Source: Actinoplanes sandaracinus
Lineage (GTDB): Bacteria; Actinomycetota; Actinomycetes; Mycobacteriales; Micromonosporaceae
Length of the DNA: 64,000 nt
Direction: 5' to 3'
Assembly (NCBI RefSeq): GCF_030009775.1
Contig: NZ_JASCTH010000017.1
Coordinates: 169,951 to 233,950 of the forward strand
This document shows, one piece after another, positions 1-8,284 of this stretch. The position numbers and the translations under genes are program-made. Positions within the stretch are counted from its first letter, which is position 1, and each line of letters opens with the position of its first letter. The notes beneath the pieces are model-generated. The model searched no databases and was not told the DNA's origin. It saw nothing but the letters and a program-made list of their open reading frames with translations.

Positions 1-10
1 GGGTGACGCA

Positions 11-646
11 GTGACAGAAGCGGACAGATCCGTGTGGGTCCACGCCGACAACAGCATCTACCACCGCAGGCTGCTGGTGCTGGCCCCGTTCATGGTGGTC
101 GGCGCGCTGCTGTTCGGCGTCCGGCTGGCGATCGGGCGGCCCACCAGTGAGGGGGCCGGCTGGTGGGCGGCGCCGGCGACCCTGATCGGACTCCTGCTGC
201 CGCTGCTGTTCATCGCCGCGCTGCTGATCCTGCGCAGACTCAACGCCTGTCTCGTCTTGGAGAACGGCACTCTGTACGCGTGCAACGCGCTGCGCCGCTG
301 GGTCCGGATCGCCGATGTCGACGACCTCACCGGCCTGCACCCCGTCGACGTCGTGGTCAGCAGCGACCAGTCCCGACCGGATCGCATGGTGATCACCCGG
401 AACGGGCAGCGCCCCTACGTCATCGACACCCGGATCTGGCAGCAGGACGAGATCCGGCTGCTGTGGCGGCGCCTGAAGGTCCCGTGCAGCCGGCCGACCC
501 GCCCGGACTACGCGGAGCTGCGCAAGCTGTTCCCCGGCGTCCGGATGCCCTGGCTGCATGTGCACCCCGGGCCCGTCATCGCGATGGGCTCGCTCGCCAC
601 CGTGGCGTACATCGTCCTCGTGGTGCAGCTCGCCTTCGCTGGCTGA
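11..646 (+). CDS. Multi-pass membrane protein with PH-like middle segment, function unknown
   Basis: The 211-residue product starts at a GTG. Hydrophobic segments lie near residues 22-42, 53-75 and 190-208, so it is an integral membrane protein. Between them is a soluble stretch (about 78-155) with alternating strands, of the sort seen in bacterial PH-like (bPH) domains; that is a weak resemblance. Nothing catalytic is visible. It is followed 33 bp later by a small gene on the same strand. I do not recognise the family with confidence. Confidence 0.6.
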   Translation: MTEADRSVWVHADNSIYHRRLLVLAPFMVVGALLFGVRLAIGRPTSEGAGWWAAPATLIGLLLPLLFIAALLILRRLNACLVLENGTLYACNALRRWVRIADVDDLTGLHPVDVVVSSDQSRPDRMVITRNGQRPYVIDTRIWQQDEIRLLWRRLKVPCSRPTRPDYAELRKLFPGVRMPWLHVHPGPVIAMGSLATVAYIVLVVQLAFAG

Positions 647-679
647 CCGCGTCGGCGGCGACCTTGTTACCTTGCACCG

Positions 680-868
680 ATGGCCAGGAGGCGATACGTA
701 GCGAGAGGAGTTCCAGGTGGCTACCGCATCTGGGACAACAGGTCGCGCCGCTGGTGGGGCGACCTCTACGAACTGTGCCCCGATGAGTTGCTGGAGGAAC
801 TGAACGGGCCCGGCGACCAGGCGAGAATCACCAGCCTGCTCCGCCGCTACCGCGCACAGAGGCGCTAG
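680..868 (+). CDS. Small basic hypothetical protein (62 aa)
   Basis: A 62-residue Arg/Trp-rich protein begins with an ATG. It has an aromatic, charged N-terminal half (GYRIWDNRSRRWWGD) and a short helical C-terminal half, with no membrane segment. Codon use matches the host, with G/C in most third positions. It lies just downstream of the membrane protein and may be co-transcribed with it. No function can be assigned. Confidence 0.55.
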   Translation: MARRRYVARGVPGGYRIWDNRSRRWWGDLYELCPDELLEELNGPGDQARITSLLRRYRAQRR

Positions 869-1355
869 CGCGCCGCCCGCGCTTGAGAGTCGGAAACTAT
901 TCGAGACGCGTACGAAACGTCGCGTGCGATTCCGTGCAGAATGACGTCCTCGTTGACTGTCACAGATCAGGCCTCCCTACCTCGACTCGGCCGGTCGTTT
1001 CCCTATCTGTCACGCCATGACAGCGGAGATAGGGTTACCGCCGCCTCGGCGATTCGCTGGCCTGTCTCGGTTCTGAGGTCTTTGAGCGCCGGCGGGTTGT
1101 AGAAGGTGCGGTGCTGGTGGCCCATGGACTACATCATCGATCATCGCTGACGCAGCCAATACCGGCTCATCGGCGGTTGAGGTTGAGCCTTGCTGACGTC
1201 TGCTCATCCAAGTGATCGAGGAGTCGCGCGGTCTCCGGCTCCTCGGGGCTGAGCGATTCCCGTATTTGAACTACGAGTCGATCAACTCACATCGCAAGAT
1301 CACCCCGAGGCGTCATGCCAGGTTATTTGCGGCGATGTGTTCATCCCCGCAGAGT
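869..1355. other. 487-bp region without a convincing gene; probable left flank of the island
   Basis: No well-supported gene is seen. On the minus strand, 1003-1125 encodes a possible 40-residue peptide (starting MGHQHRTFYNPPALKDL), which reads like a protein fragment but has no recognised family or strong ribosome binding site. Base composition drops here compared with the DNA to the left, consistent with the edge of acquired DNA. I looked for a copy of the tRNA-Arg 3' end found at 9064-9139 and did not find one. Confidence 0.4.
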
Positions 1356-2282
1356 TCATTGGATCTTTGAGGCGATCTCCGTGGCGAGGTCGAGACTCCC
1401 GGCGGCGACGAACCGTTGCCTCCGGTCCATCGCCTTTGCCACGTCGGTGAAGGAGTCGAAGCCATAGTCGAGCGGCACAGGGTTGCCATCCAGGCCGAGC
1501 ACCGTGCCGCCAGAGGCGTGCAGGATGTAATGCCCTGGTGCGAGGTCCCAGACGGCGAAGCCCTTGGCGAACTCGATGACGGCTTCGGTCATGCCGGCGG
1601 CGACGTGGCAGAGGCTGACAGAGCCGAAATCCACGCCGATCCGGCCTCGGCTTTTGCCGTCTTCGCCCGGCGTGTCCAGCGCCTCCATGAGGTGGGTTTG
1701 CTGGGACAGCGGGAGGAAGCGCTCACCCGGCCGCATCAGGAAGTTGGTGACCAGCGACTCCGAGAGCTTCTTCTTCGAGCGTTGCTTCAGCTCAAAGGTC
1801 TCTGCGTCCGCGGTGATGACGAAGGCCCGGTCGACACCCTGGTCGTCACGTGCCCCGACGTAGAGCTGAAGGTGATGGAAGATGTCACCAACCACCGCGA
1901 TGACGGGTTGAGCCGCCTCCCGGCTGTAGACCATGACGTGGGTGTAGCCGAGTAGGCCGCGCACGGCCAACTCGCTGGTGTCGAGCGGGTCGACGAGCAC
2001 GCAGAGATCGGGATCGGGGTTGTCGCCAATCACCTCGGGTTCGGCTTCCTCGGAGGCGTAGACGAATGAGCCGAGAATGGGCGTCAGGAGTTCGCGATAC
2101 CGCCCGTGCATCCACAAGTCGTGCTCGGAGAGGAAGTTGTCCTCGTGGCGGAGGTTTTCGCTCTCGCCTCGCTGGCCAGTCAGCGCCGCCTCGATGAGGC
2201 GTGGGCGCAGCTCTAGCATCACGCCGCGAACCGTCTCGGCGATCTTCTGAGCGAGCGGTGGGATGTCCTTGGTCTGCTCCAT
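1356..2282 (-). CDS. Inositol-monophosphatase-family phosphatase, divergent
   Basis: The 308-residue protein has the signatures of the Mg-dependent IMPase/FIG superfamily: acidic EE at 78-79, a D98-P-L-D101 metal site (DPLDTS in place of the usual DP[IL]DGT) and W245-D246 in a WDLAPG motif near the C-terminus. Family members remove phosphate from inositol phosphates, sugar phosphates, PAP or similar small molecules; the substrate here is unknown. The gene lies 19 bp downstream of the XRE-phosphoribosyltransferase regulator on the same strand, so the two are probably one operon, divergent from the radical SAM cassette. Third-position G/C is lower than in the flanking chromosome, consistent with transfer. 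Confidence 0.75.
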   Translation of the reverse strand: MEQTKDIPPLAQKIAETVRGVMLELRPRLIEAALTGQRGESENLRHEDNFLSEHDLWMHGRYRELLTPILGSFVYASEEAEPEVIGDNPDPDLCVLVDPLDTSELAVRGLLGYTHVMVYSREAAQPVIAVVGDIFHHLQLYVGARDDQGVDRAFVITADAETFELKQRSKKKLSESLVTNFLMRPGERFLPLSQQTHLMEALDTPGEDGKSRGRIGVDFGSVSLCHVAAGMTEAVIEFAKGFAVWDLAPGHYILHASGGTVLGLDGNPVPLDYGFDSFTDVAKAMDRRQRFVAAGSLDLATEIASKIQ

Positions 2283-2301
2283 CAGTGCATCTCCAGTCTG
2301 G

Positions 2302-3432
2302 TCAGCGCAGCTCTAACGGTGGCTCGATGCCGGGCGGGCTCATGGTCGCGGCGATGAACACCGCCTCGAAGTTCGCCGCCTGCATGATCTTCGCCCCGGT
2401 CAGGTCTTCGAAGCTGTCGACTTCCAAGGAACTGCCCTTGGTCATGGCTCCGAAAACGGCGAAGTACAACTCCGCGCCCGGATAACGCTGGCGCAGCTCG
2501 CGAGCAACGAGGCCGACGACGTCGGCATGCTTCACCTCGAAGTCGCAGATCACGATGACGGGCGATTCGACCGACTCGGGGAAGTAGGAGTCCGTGCCGA
2601 AGGTGATCTCGTTCTTGGCGCGGTTGCACTTGAGGTAGCCGATCGAGCACCGGTTGAACTGCGCGGACGCCAGGAACGTAGCCATGACCAAGCCAGCCTC
2701 GTTCACACCGAAGCAGATGTCCGCGTCCAGCCGGCGTCCCAGGCTCTTGATCTGCCTCATCAGGCGCTGGATGCCGAAGCCCAAGGTGTTCCAGGTCAGG
2801 TCGAGTAGTTGCGCCGGGTTGGGGTTGGGCAGCGAGAAGGCGCAGATGGCCGGATTCCCGTTGTCGATCGTGGGGACGTGCAGGTTGAAATCCGGGCCGA
2901 TGATGTTGTCGGCATCCGGCGAGCCGTCGACGACGCCGTTCCGCACCCGGAGCGAGTCGCTGGTAGCGGGGATCGGTGAACGCTCAAAGGCTGTTTTCAG
3001 GGCGAGTTGGTCTTCTACAGGCAGCTTTTCGTAAGCCTCTTGCACTAGGTCGCCGGGCGAGATGACCTCGTCGGCTGTGCTGTGTGGACCGCGTCCGTAC
3101 GCGGTGGCCAGAATGAGCAGGCTGGCGAACGAGGGTGGAGAGCCCGCGCCGGCGGTGCCGCGTGCCCTTGCCCAGCTCTCCCAGGCGTTGATCGTGGTTC
3201 CGCCCAGGGTGGTCTGATTCCCCGCCACCTCGTTGTAACGGGCGGCTGCCTGGTCCTGCGACAGCCCGGCCGCGTAGCGGTACGCCTGGATGCTCGGCAG
3301 GTCTTGGTGGCGGTTCATCAACTGGCGAGCCGCCGCATTGACCGAGCCGTACTCGAAAAACAGAGCCTTGCCCTGCCGGGCAAGCTCTCGTCCGCGCGCT
3401 TGCGGGGACAGGTTCTGTGCGGTGGCGCCCAT
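2302..3432 (-). CDS. XRE-type regulator fused to a phosphoribosyltransferase-like domain
   Basis: A 376-residue two-part protein. Residues about 48-112 form a helix-turn-helix of the XRE/Cro class (RYAAGLSQDQAAARYN). Residues about 235-376 resemble a type I phosphoribosyltransferase fold: a strand ending ICDFEVKHADVV occupies the place of the PRPP loop but lacks the usual DD-x-x-TGxT residues. It may therefore bind a phosphoribosyl or nucleotide ligand rather than catalyse (inference). It heads a minus-strand operon with the IMPase-like gene and is divergent from the radical SAM cassette, so it is the obvious candidate regulator of that cassette. Confidence 0.75.
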   Translation of the reverse strand: MGATAQNLSPQARGRELARQGKALFFEYGSVNAAARQLMNRHQDLPSIQAYRYAAGLSQDQAAARYNEVAGNQTTLGGTTINAWESWARARGTAGAGSPPSFASLLILATAYGRGPHSTADEVISPGDLVQEAYEKLPVEDQLALKTAFERSPIPATSDSLRVRNGVVDGSPDADNIIGPDFNLHVPTIDNGNPAICAFSLPNPNPAQLLDLTWNTLGFGIQRLMRQIKSLGRRLDADICFGVNEAGLVMATFLASAQFNRCSIGYLKCNRAKNEITFGTDSYFPESVESPVIVICDFEVKHADVVGLVARELRQRYPGAELYFAVFGAMTKGSSLEVDSFEDLTGAKIMQAANFEAVFIAATMSPPGIEPPLELR

Positions 3433-3495
3433 GCTGGCCTCTCCATCGCCGAATGCGCGTCTGGAAGTTCACCGGTCGTGACCGCCACGCTACTG

Positions 3496-3515
3496 TTGCC
3501 CACCTCAATGGGCAA
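3496..3515 (-). promoter_or_regulatory. Probable autoregulatory operator/promoter of the XRE gene
   Basis: An inverted repeat TTGCCCA-N6-TGGGCAA lies about 64 bp upstream of the XRE start. On the minus strand TTGCCC can serve as a -35 element, with TAGCGT 17 bp downstream as -10, so the palindrome would overlap the promoter as expected for autorepression. This is seen in sequence only; binding is inferred. Confidence 0.4.
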
Positions 3516-3718
3516 TCCGCGTCGACCGGCCGTGAACTCGCAGGTCAGTGCCACCCATAGATCCGATGGCGTTCGGACTGTCACGAAGGTGTGCCGGAGC
3601 GCCGCTCAGTGCGACTGTTTCTCCACGTTGACCTTCGGGTTGGCGCACCAGGAGCCCCGCTCGCCGTCCCAGCGGAAGAAGCGAAGGCGGCGAGCGGTCA
3701 TCAACCGAAGGGGGAGGC

Positions 3719-4081
3719 ATGTCGGAGCCGGCGACGCTGCACGTCCCCTCACGACCGTATTGGAACTGTGCGGCATCGGGATGCGGCCAGCCGTGGCCTT
3801 GCTCGACGGAGCGAGCGGATTTGCTGCGAACGTTCAGGCATGCGCGCTTGACGCTGCGGATGTACCTGGCCGCGCACATGCAGCAGGCGATCGACGATGC
3901 CGTTCGCCATCCGATGGACGTCGACATCGACTTCTGGTCGCGGTTCATGGGATGGGTTCCGGTGAGCATGCGTCCCCCACCCACCGGATCGACGGGCCAG
4001 CAACCCGTCCATGAAGTAGCGCAGGACGGCGAGACGCCCGTCACGAGTACGTGCCGCGTGATGGGAGCCGGGCGGGCGTGA
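3719..4081 (+). CDS. Small conserved actinobacterial protein with CxxxxCxxxWPC motif
   Basis: The 120-residue protein starts at an ATG after a good GGGGAGG ribosome binding site. Its N-terminal part has the pattern H-x-P-x-RP-x-W-x-C followed by CGQPWPC and an Arg/Leu-rich helix, typical of small actinobacterial proteins of unknown function that occur near XRE regulators and are sometimes mislabelled flavin reductases. The Cys cluster could bind metal. It lies 67 bp upstream of the radical SAM gene on the same strand and may be the first gene of that operon. Confidence 0.6.
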   Translation: MSEPATLHVPSRPYWNCAASGCGQPWPCSTERADLLRTFRHARLTLRMYLAAHMQQAIDDAVRHPMDVDIDFWSRFMGWVPVSMRPPPTGSTGQQPVHEVAQDGETPVTSTCRVMGAGRA

Positions 4082-4148
4082 CAGGTTCCCGTGCTGGTCA
4101 TGCCCGCTCAGCGCACCCCTGACGTCAGTTCCCCGGATAGGAGAGGCG

Positions 4149-5273
4149 ATGTACCAGGCGATCGTCAGCACGCAGGAGGACATGTTCATCGCCGTACGGC
4201 CCGGTCATACGGCGGCCATGCAGCTTCCGTCCGCCTACTACGCCGAACTCGCGGACGGTGCCGACCGCGATGAGTCTGTTCCCGACTGGTTCGCGGACGC
4301 GGCGCATCAGGCGTGGGGCATCGAGCTGGACGGGCGGCCCGTCAATGACGTTCTGGTCGTGCGGCCGCCATCGGTCTCACCTGTCACCTACAGCCGGGCG
4401 TCCTGGGAGATCAATAAGGGATGCAACTTCTCGTGCGAGCACTGCTACCTGGAGCAACGGCCATTCGCTGGCCTGCCTCTGTCCGAGAAGCTGCGCCTGC
4501 TCGACATGCTCCGCGACATGGGCGTCATCTGGTTCGAGATCACCGGCGGTGAACCGCTCATCGATCAAGACTTCGTTCCGGCCTACGAGCATGCACACGC
4601 TGCCGGAATGATGATGGAGGTCCTGACCAATGGCTCCCGGCTCTACCGGGACGAGCTGCTGGACGCTTTCATCGCTCGGCGACCGCACAAGATCACGGTG
4701 TCGATGTACGGCGCGAGCCCCGAGACGGCCGACGCCCTCACCCAGACGCGCGGCGCGTTCAAGAACGCCTACCGTGGCCTCGTCGCGGCGGCCGGCGTCG
4801 GTCTTCCGCTTGAGGTCACGCTGATCGTGACCAAGCACAACGTCGCCGAACTCGACGAGATGCGCGCGATGGTTCGTGAGCTGGGCCTGCCGTTCAAGGA
4901 GTACGCCTCGATCTCGCCGACCTACACCGGCAAGGGCACGACCCTGGAGACGCAGGTGCCGAGCCTGATCGGCAAGAGCGACGTCTTCCAGGGCTGCCCG
5001 GCTGGGCATACGTCGTTCCATGTCGACCCGCTCGGGTTCACGACCATGTGCAAGGTCGGCCGGGACAACCCCATCAATCTGATCACCGAAGGCCCGGAAG
5101 GGCTGTTGCGTCTGCCCGCGATTGCAGACGCCCAGATGCTTCGCACAGGCGGATGCAGCGGTTGCAAGCTCTCGTCCACCTGCCGGGTATGCCGACCCAT
5201 GGCGCGCGTCTACCAGGAAGCGAAGGCCCCGCTCAGTCACTATTGCCAGCACGGCATGAAGGAGAAGTCATGA
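4149..5273 (+). CDS. Radical SAM/SPASM peptide-modifying enzyme
   Basis: The 374-residue enzyme has the radical SAM cluster motif C92-x3-C96-x2-C99 (CNFSCEHC) after an N-terminal extension of about 80 residues, then a GGEP motif, and a Cys-rich C-terminal SPASM-type region with CPAG, MCKVG, GGCSGCKLSSTCRVC and a final HYC that would hold auxiliary Fe-S clusters. Enzymes with this layout install carbon-carbon, carbon-sulfur or similar cross-links in ribosomal peptides. The ATG follows AGGAGAGG. Its TGA overlaps the ATG of a 54-residue peptide gene, the usual sign of translational coupling between a maturase and its substrate. The modification made cannot be read from the sequence. Confidence 0.85.
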   Translation: MYQAIVSTQEDMFIAVRPGHTAAMQLPSAYYAELADGADRDESVPDWFADAAHQAWGIELDGRPVNDVLVVRPPSVSPVTYSRASWEINKGCNFSCEHCYLEQRPFAGLPLSEKLRLLDMLRDMGVIWFEITGGEPLIDQDFVPAYEHAHAAGMMMEVLTNGSRLYRDELLDAFIARRPHKITVSMYGASPETADALTQTRGAFKNAYRGLVAAAGVGLPLEVTLIVTKHNVAELDEMRAMVRELGLPFKEYASISPTYTGKGTTLETQVPSLIGKSDVFQGCPAGHTSFHVDPLGFTTMCKVGRDNPINLITEGPEGLLRLPAIADAQMLRTGGCSGCKLSSTCRVCRPMARVYQEAKAPLSHYCQHGMKEKS

Positions 5274-5434
5274 GCGCAACCCCCGTGCAGATCCTCAGCC
5301 GCCCGCCGCACGCGGGCAACTCCGCCAAGAAGCTGACTCGCAAGACCGAGCCGACCGGGATCGTCATCACCCAGATCGACGCCCTGACCACGGCCAACGA
5401 GCGCGGCTGCGGCGACGACAACCCGTACAACTAG
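5270..5434 (+). CDS. Candidate RiPP precursor peptide (54 aa)
   Basis: This small gene overlaps the radical SAM stop codon by 4 bp (ATGA). The peptide begins MSATPVQILSRPP, has a basic middle (KKLTRK), a hydrophobic stretch (GIVITQIDALT) and an acidic/polar tail ending NERGCGDDNPYN. The tail holds the only Cys (47) and the only Tyr (53), both attractive cross-link sites. By analogy with known systems, residues 1 to about 40 would be leader and the rest core; the cleavage point is unknown and no GG site precedes the tail. It matches no precursor family I can name. Confidence 0.7.
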   Translation: MSATPVQILSRPPHAGNSAKKLTRKTEPTGIVITQIDALTTANERGCGDDNPYN

Positions 5435-5510
5435 TTCGAGAAGGGATCGCCCCGGACGGCCGTCGTGCCATGGCGGCGACCGCCGGGGTCGTCCCGATCC
5501 AGGAGAGAAC

Positions 5511-6344
5511 GTGCCTGTCACCCGCATCGCCTACGCCGACCTGCCAGAGCCGGTACGGCACGCCATCGAAGAGATCACCGGCTCTCCGGCCGCTCTGGAA
5601 CCGGTGAGCGACGGCTTGAACAGTGCGGTTGCGGTCAGGCTGAGCAGCGTCAACGGCGCCTACTTCGTCAAGGCGCTGCCGACTCGGCATCGGTGGGCGT
5701 GGACACAAGCGCGGGAGGCTCAGATAGCACCGCACGTTCAGGCCGTCGCGCCAGCGCTCGTCGGGCGAGTCGTCGACCAAGGCTGGGACGTGAACGTCTT
5801 CCAAGCCGTGGAAGGGCACCAGGCCGACTACACGCCCGGTTCGTCAGACGTGCCGGTGGTAGCCGACCTTCTCGTGCGGCTCGGTGAGATCCGGTGCCCG
5901 GAGATCACTTTGCGACGGGCGGAGCAGCGGCTGAGTGCCTACGCGGATGCCGGCGACCTGCACTACTTCGTCGGAGATGCCTTGCTGCACACCGACCTGA
6001 ACAACGCCAACGTCATTGTCGGCAAGGAGCGTGCTCGCATCGTCGACTGGGGATGGGCTACCCGAGGTGCTGCATGGCTCGACGCGGCCTACTGGGTTGC
6101 CTGGCTGATCGCCGCCGGGCATGCACCCGAAGTCGCCGACCAGTGGGCGGCGCGGGTACCCGCGTGGCGAGCCGCTCCGTCGACTGGCGTCAGGGCCTTC
6201 GCGGAAGCGAACGCTCGGCTGTGGGCAGAGATCGGTGGAGCGAGTCCGGACGCCTGGACTCGCCGCCTTGTCGACGCTTCGGAGGCGTGGCGGCAATACG
6301 CGCTGATGCGCCGGTTGGCGGCGACCCCGCTCGACAGGGCATGA
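5511..6344 (+). CDS. Aminoglycoside-phosphotransferase-fold kinase
   Basis: A 277-residue APH/choline-kinase-type protein. Visible catalytic features are Lys54 in YFVKAL (ATP binding), the Brenner motif H160-T-D162-x4-N and the metal-binding D179 in IVDWGW. The GTG start follows AGGAGAG. It lies 76 bp after the precursor peptide in the same direction, so it may phosphorylate the peptide product or an antibiotic-like metabolite; alternatively it is a resistance or regulatory kinase. The family is broad and the substrate is unknown. Confidence 0.75.
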   Translation: MPVTRIAYADLPEPVRHAIEEITGSPAALEPVSDGLNSAVAVRLSSVNGAYFVKALPTRHRWAWTQAREAQIAPHVQAVAPALVGRVVDQGWDVNVFQAVEGHQADYTPGSSDVPVVADLLVRLGEIRCPEITLRRAEQRLSAYADAGDLHYFVGDALLHTDLNNANVIVGKERARIVDWGWATRGAAWLDAAYWVAWLIAAGHAPEVADQWAARVPAWRAAPSTGVRAFAEANARLWAEIGGASPDAWTRRLVDASEAWRQYALMRRLAATPLDRA

Positions 6345-6544
6345 AGCTGGCAACGCCAGTCGCGCTGGACCGGGTGCGCTGTTCGCGACGGCAAAGAAAG
6401 TAGGAGGAGGATCTTGAAATCGCCGGTACCCGCATTGGAAAGCGAAGGCGAACCCCGTTGAAGTGTCGGTCCCGCAGGGACCATCTGCTGGTCACCGGCG
6501 ATGCCGAAGAGGCCCGAAGGGCCTTTCCAGGCGAACGGTTACCA

Positions 6545-6600
6545 GGGTGGGACTTTCAGTCTTTATGGGTTAACGCTATAAGCGACTGAAAATCCCACCC
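6545..6600. terminator. Large inverted repeat between convergent genes, likely bidirectional terminator
   Basis: Arms of 17 bp (6545-6561 and 6584-6600, beginning GGGTGGGACTTTCAG) are complementary except for one position, with a 22-nt AT-rich loop. It lies between the kinase and the oppositely oriented helicase gene, where a shared terminator is expected. There is no T-run, so a mobile-element end cannot be excluded. The rest of 6345-6622 shows no gene. Confidence 0.5.
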
Positions 6601-6622
6601 ATCGCGAGAGGGCAGGATCGAC

Positions 6623-8284
6623 TCAGCCGAGTCCGCTGACTTGGCCGAGATCGGCGATGGTCACCTGCCGCCGGGCACGAGTGACGGCGGTGTAAAGCCA
6701 CTGAGAAGCCTTGGACGCGCCGGTGACTCGCTCCAGGTCGTCGAGGTCTACGACGACGAGTACCCGATCCCACTCGCTTCCCTGAGCCTTGTGCGCGGTC
6801 AGAACGCGGCCGAAGGTCGCCGGGATTACCAAGCGTTTGTTGTGCCTTCGAGGCTCCATCGCCGCGACCAGCTTCTCGTTCTCCCTGCCGCCGAAGCCGA
6901 GCGTATGGGCGTAGAGCCGACGCGCCTCACCGTCGCTTTCGACGTCGAGGACGTAATACGTGTACGCCTCGCGCAGCCGTGGGCCTGCCTTGGTATGAAA
7001 CAGCCGTTCCGGCACGGTGGCCGTGCCGACTTGGGCCAGCACCTTGAACGGCTGCCCGTTGATGACTTTCGCCTTGCTGTCGTTGGTGAGCGACATGATC
7101 TCGTCACCCGCCGTCGGAGGAAGCGACCCGCCGCGCATCTGCTGGATCAGCCTCCATCGATCGGCATTCTTGTGGACGATGATCGCGTCATAGTCGTGCG
7201 GGTTGACCGGACCTCGGGCACGGGTCGAATGACCGTTCACGGCTGCCCGATCCCACGTACCGCTGCGAAGCCGGTGGGCAAGGTCGAGAACCTGCGTGGC
7301 GTCAGTGCGCAAGACCTCGGTCAGTTCGTAGTCGCAATCGCCCTGAATGGCCTAGGGCGCCACGTCGCTGTCGACGGGCGGAAGCTGCGTCGGATCGCCG
7401 ACGGCGACCACGGCGCGGGCGTTGTAGGCGAAGTGTTCCGCCATCTGTTTGGAGACCATCGAGCACTCGTCGATCACCACGACATCAACCGCGGTGACGG
7501 GCGCATCCAGGTTCACGGAGAACTCGGGGGAGCCGTCTTCCGACTCGCCCCGAGGCCGGTAGAGAGCAGAGTGGGCCGTGGTTGCCGGGAGGCCCTTCTG
7601 CCGCAAGACGTGGGCGGCTTTGCCGGTGGGAGCGACGACCGCGCTGGTCTTTCCTGCCGACTCCAGGTCCCGCAGAGCCGCCGCGATAACAGTGGTCTTG
7701 CCGGTGCCCGCATACCCGTGGACCCGGAGAACCCGCGTGAGGCTGGTGATTGTGGGACGCCGGATGACGAAGTCGACGATGCCGGCCACCACCCTCCGCT
7801 GTTCCTCGGTCAGAACAATCTCGCTCGCGAGCGGAGGTGCCGTGGGTTTCCGAGCAGCCAGGTTGACCTGTGCCGACAGATCTGACGGGATGCGGAGTGC
7901 CGCGGCAGCCGGCGTCTCCCCCGTGGGCGCAGTCAGCTCGACGGTCAGTCCGGCCTCGGCCAGTGCAGCGTTGGTGGTCCGCACCTGATCCCGCGTTACC
8001 CGGCTTGCAGCCGCCAGCTCGCTGAGTGAGATCCGGGAGACCAGGTCGCCCTCTTCGAGCACGGCCTCACCGGCTCGGGTCTCGGCTACCGGTACGAGCG
8101 CCTTGCTGCGGCACGTCTCCGCGTGCAGGCGGACCGCAGCAAGCCAGGTGGCGGGCTCGATGGCTTCCGGCAGGGTCACGCACTCGCTCCCAGAACGAGC
8201 GTCTGCCGTTCGAAAGCCTCGACGTCGACGAGCCCGGTAGCGGACGCGCCCGCCCAACTTCAGGTAGACGGGGCCAGCCTCCAT
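6623..8284 (-). pseudogene. RecD/TraA-like DNA helicase interrupted by one amber codon
   Basis: Reading from an ATG at 8284, the frame holds Walker A (GYAGTGKTT), Walker B (VVIDECSM) and motif III (GDPTQLPPV). It then meets TAG at 7352-7354 and continues in the same frame through a valid C-terminal half with LTAHKAQGSEWDRV and QWLYTAVTRAR. All superfamily 1 (RecD/TrwC type) motifs are therefore present on both sides of one stop. Total length would be 553 codons. The true start may be nearer a GTG around 8181. The likely origin is a conjugative or phage element. A premature stop mutation is most likely; suppression or a sequencing error are alternatives. Confidence 0.7.

Noticed and set aside
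1003..1125. Possible 40-residue minus-strand gene
   Set aside because: Too short, with no strong ribosome binding site and no recognised family; kept only as a note in the gap description.
7312..7354. Frameshift in the helicase gene
   Set aside because: The two halves are in the same frame; only a TAG codon separates them.
8026..8280. N-terminal extension of the integrase frame
   Set aside because: Its sequence is the antisense of the helicase N-terminus and has no integrase similarity by eye.
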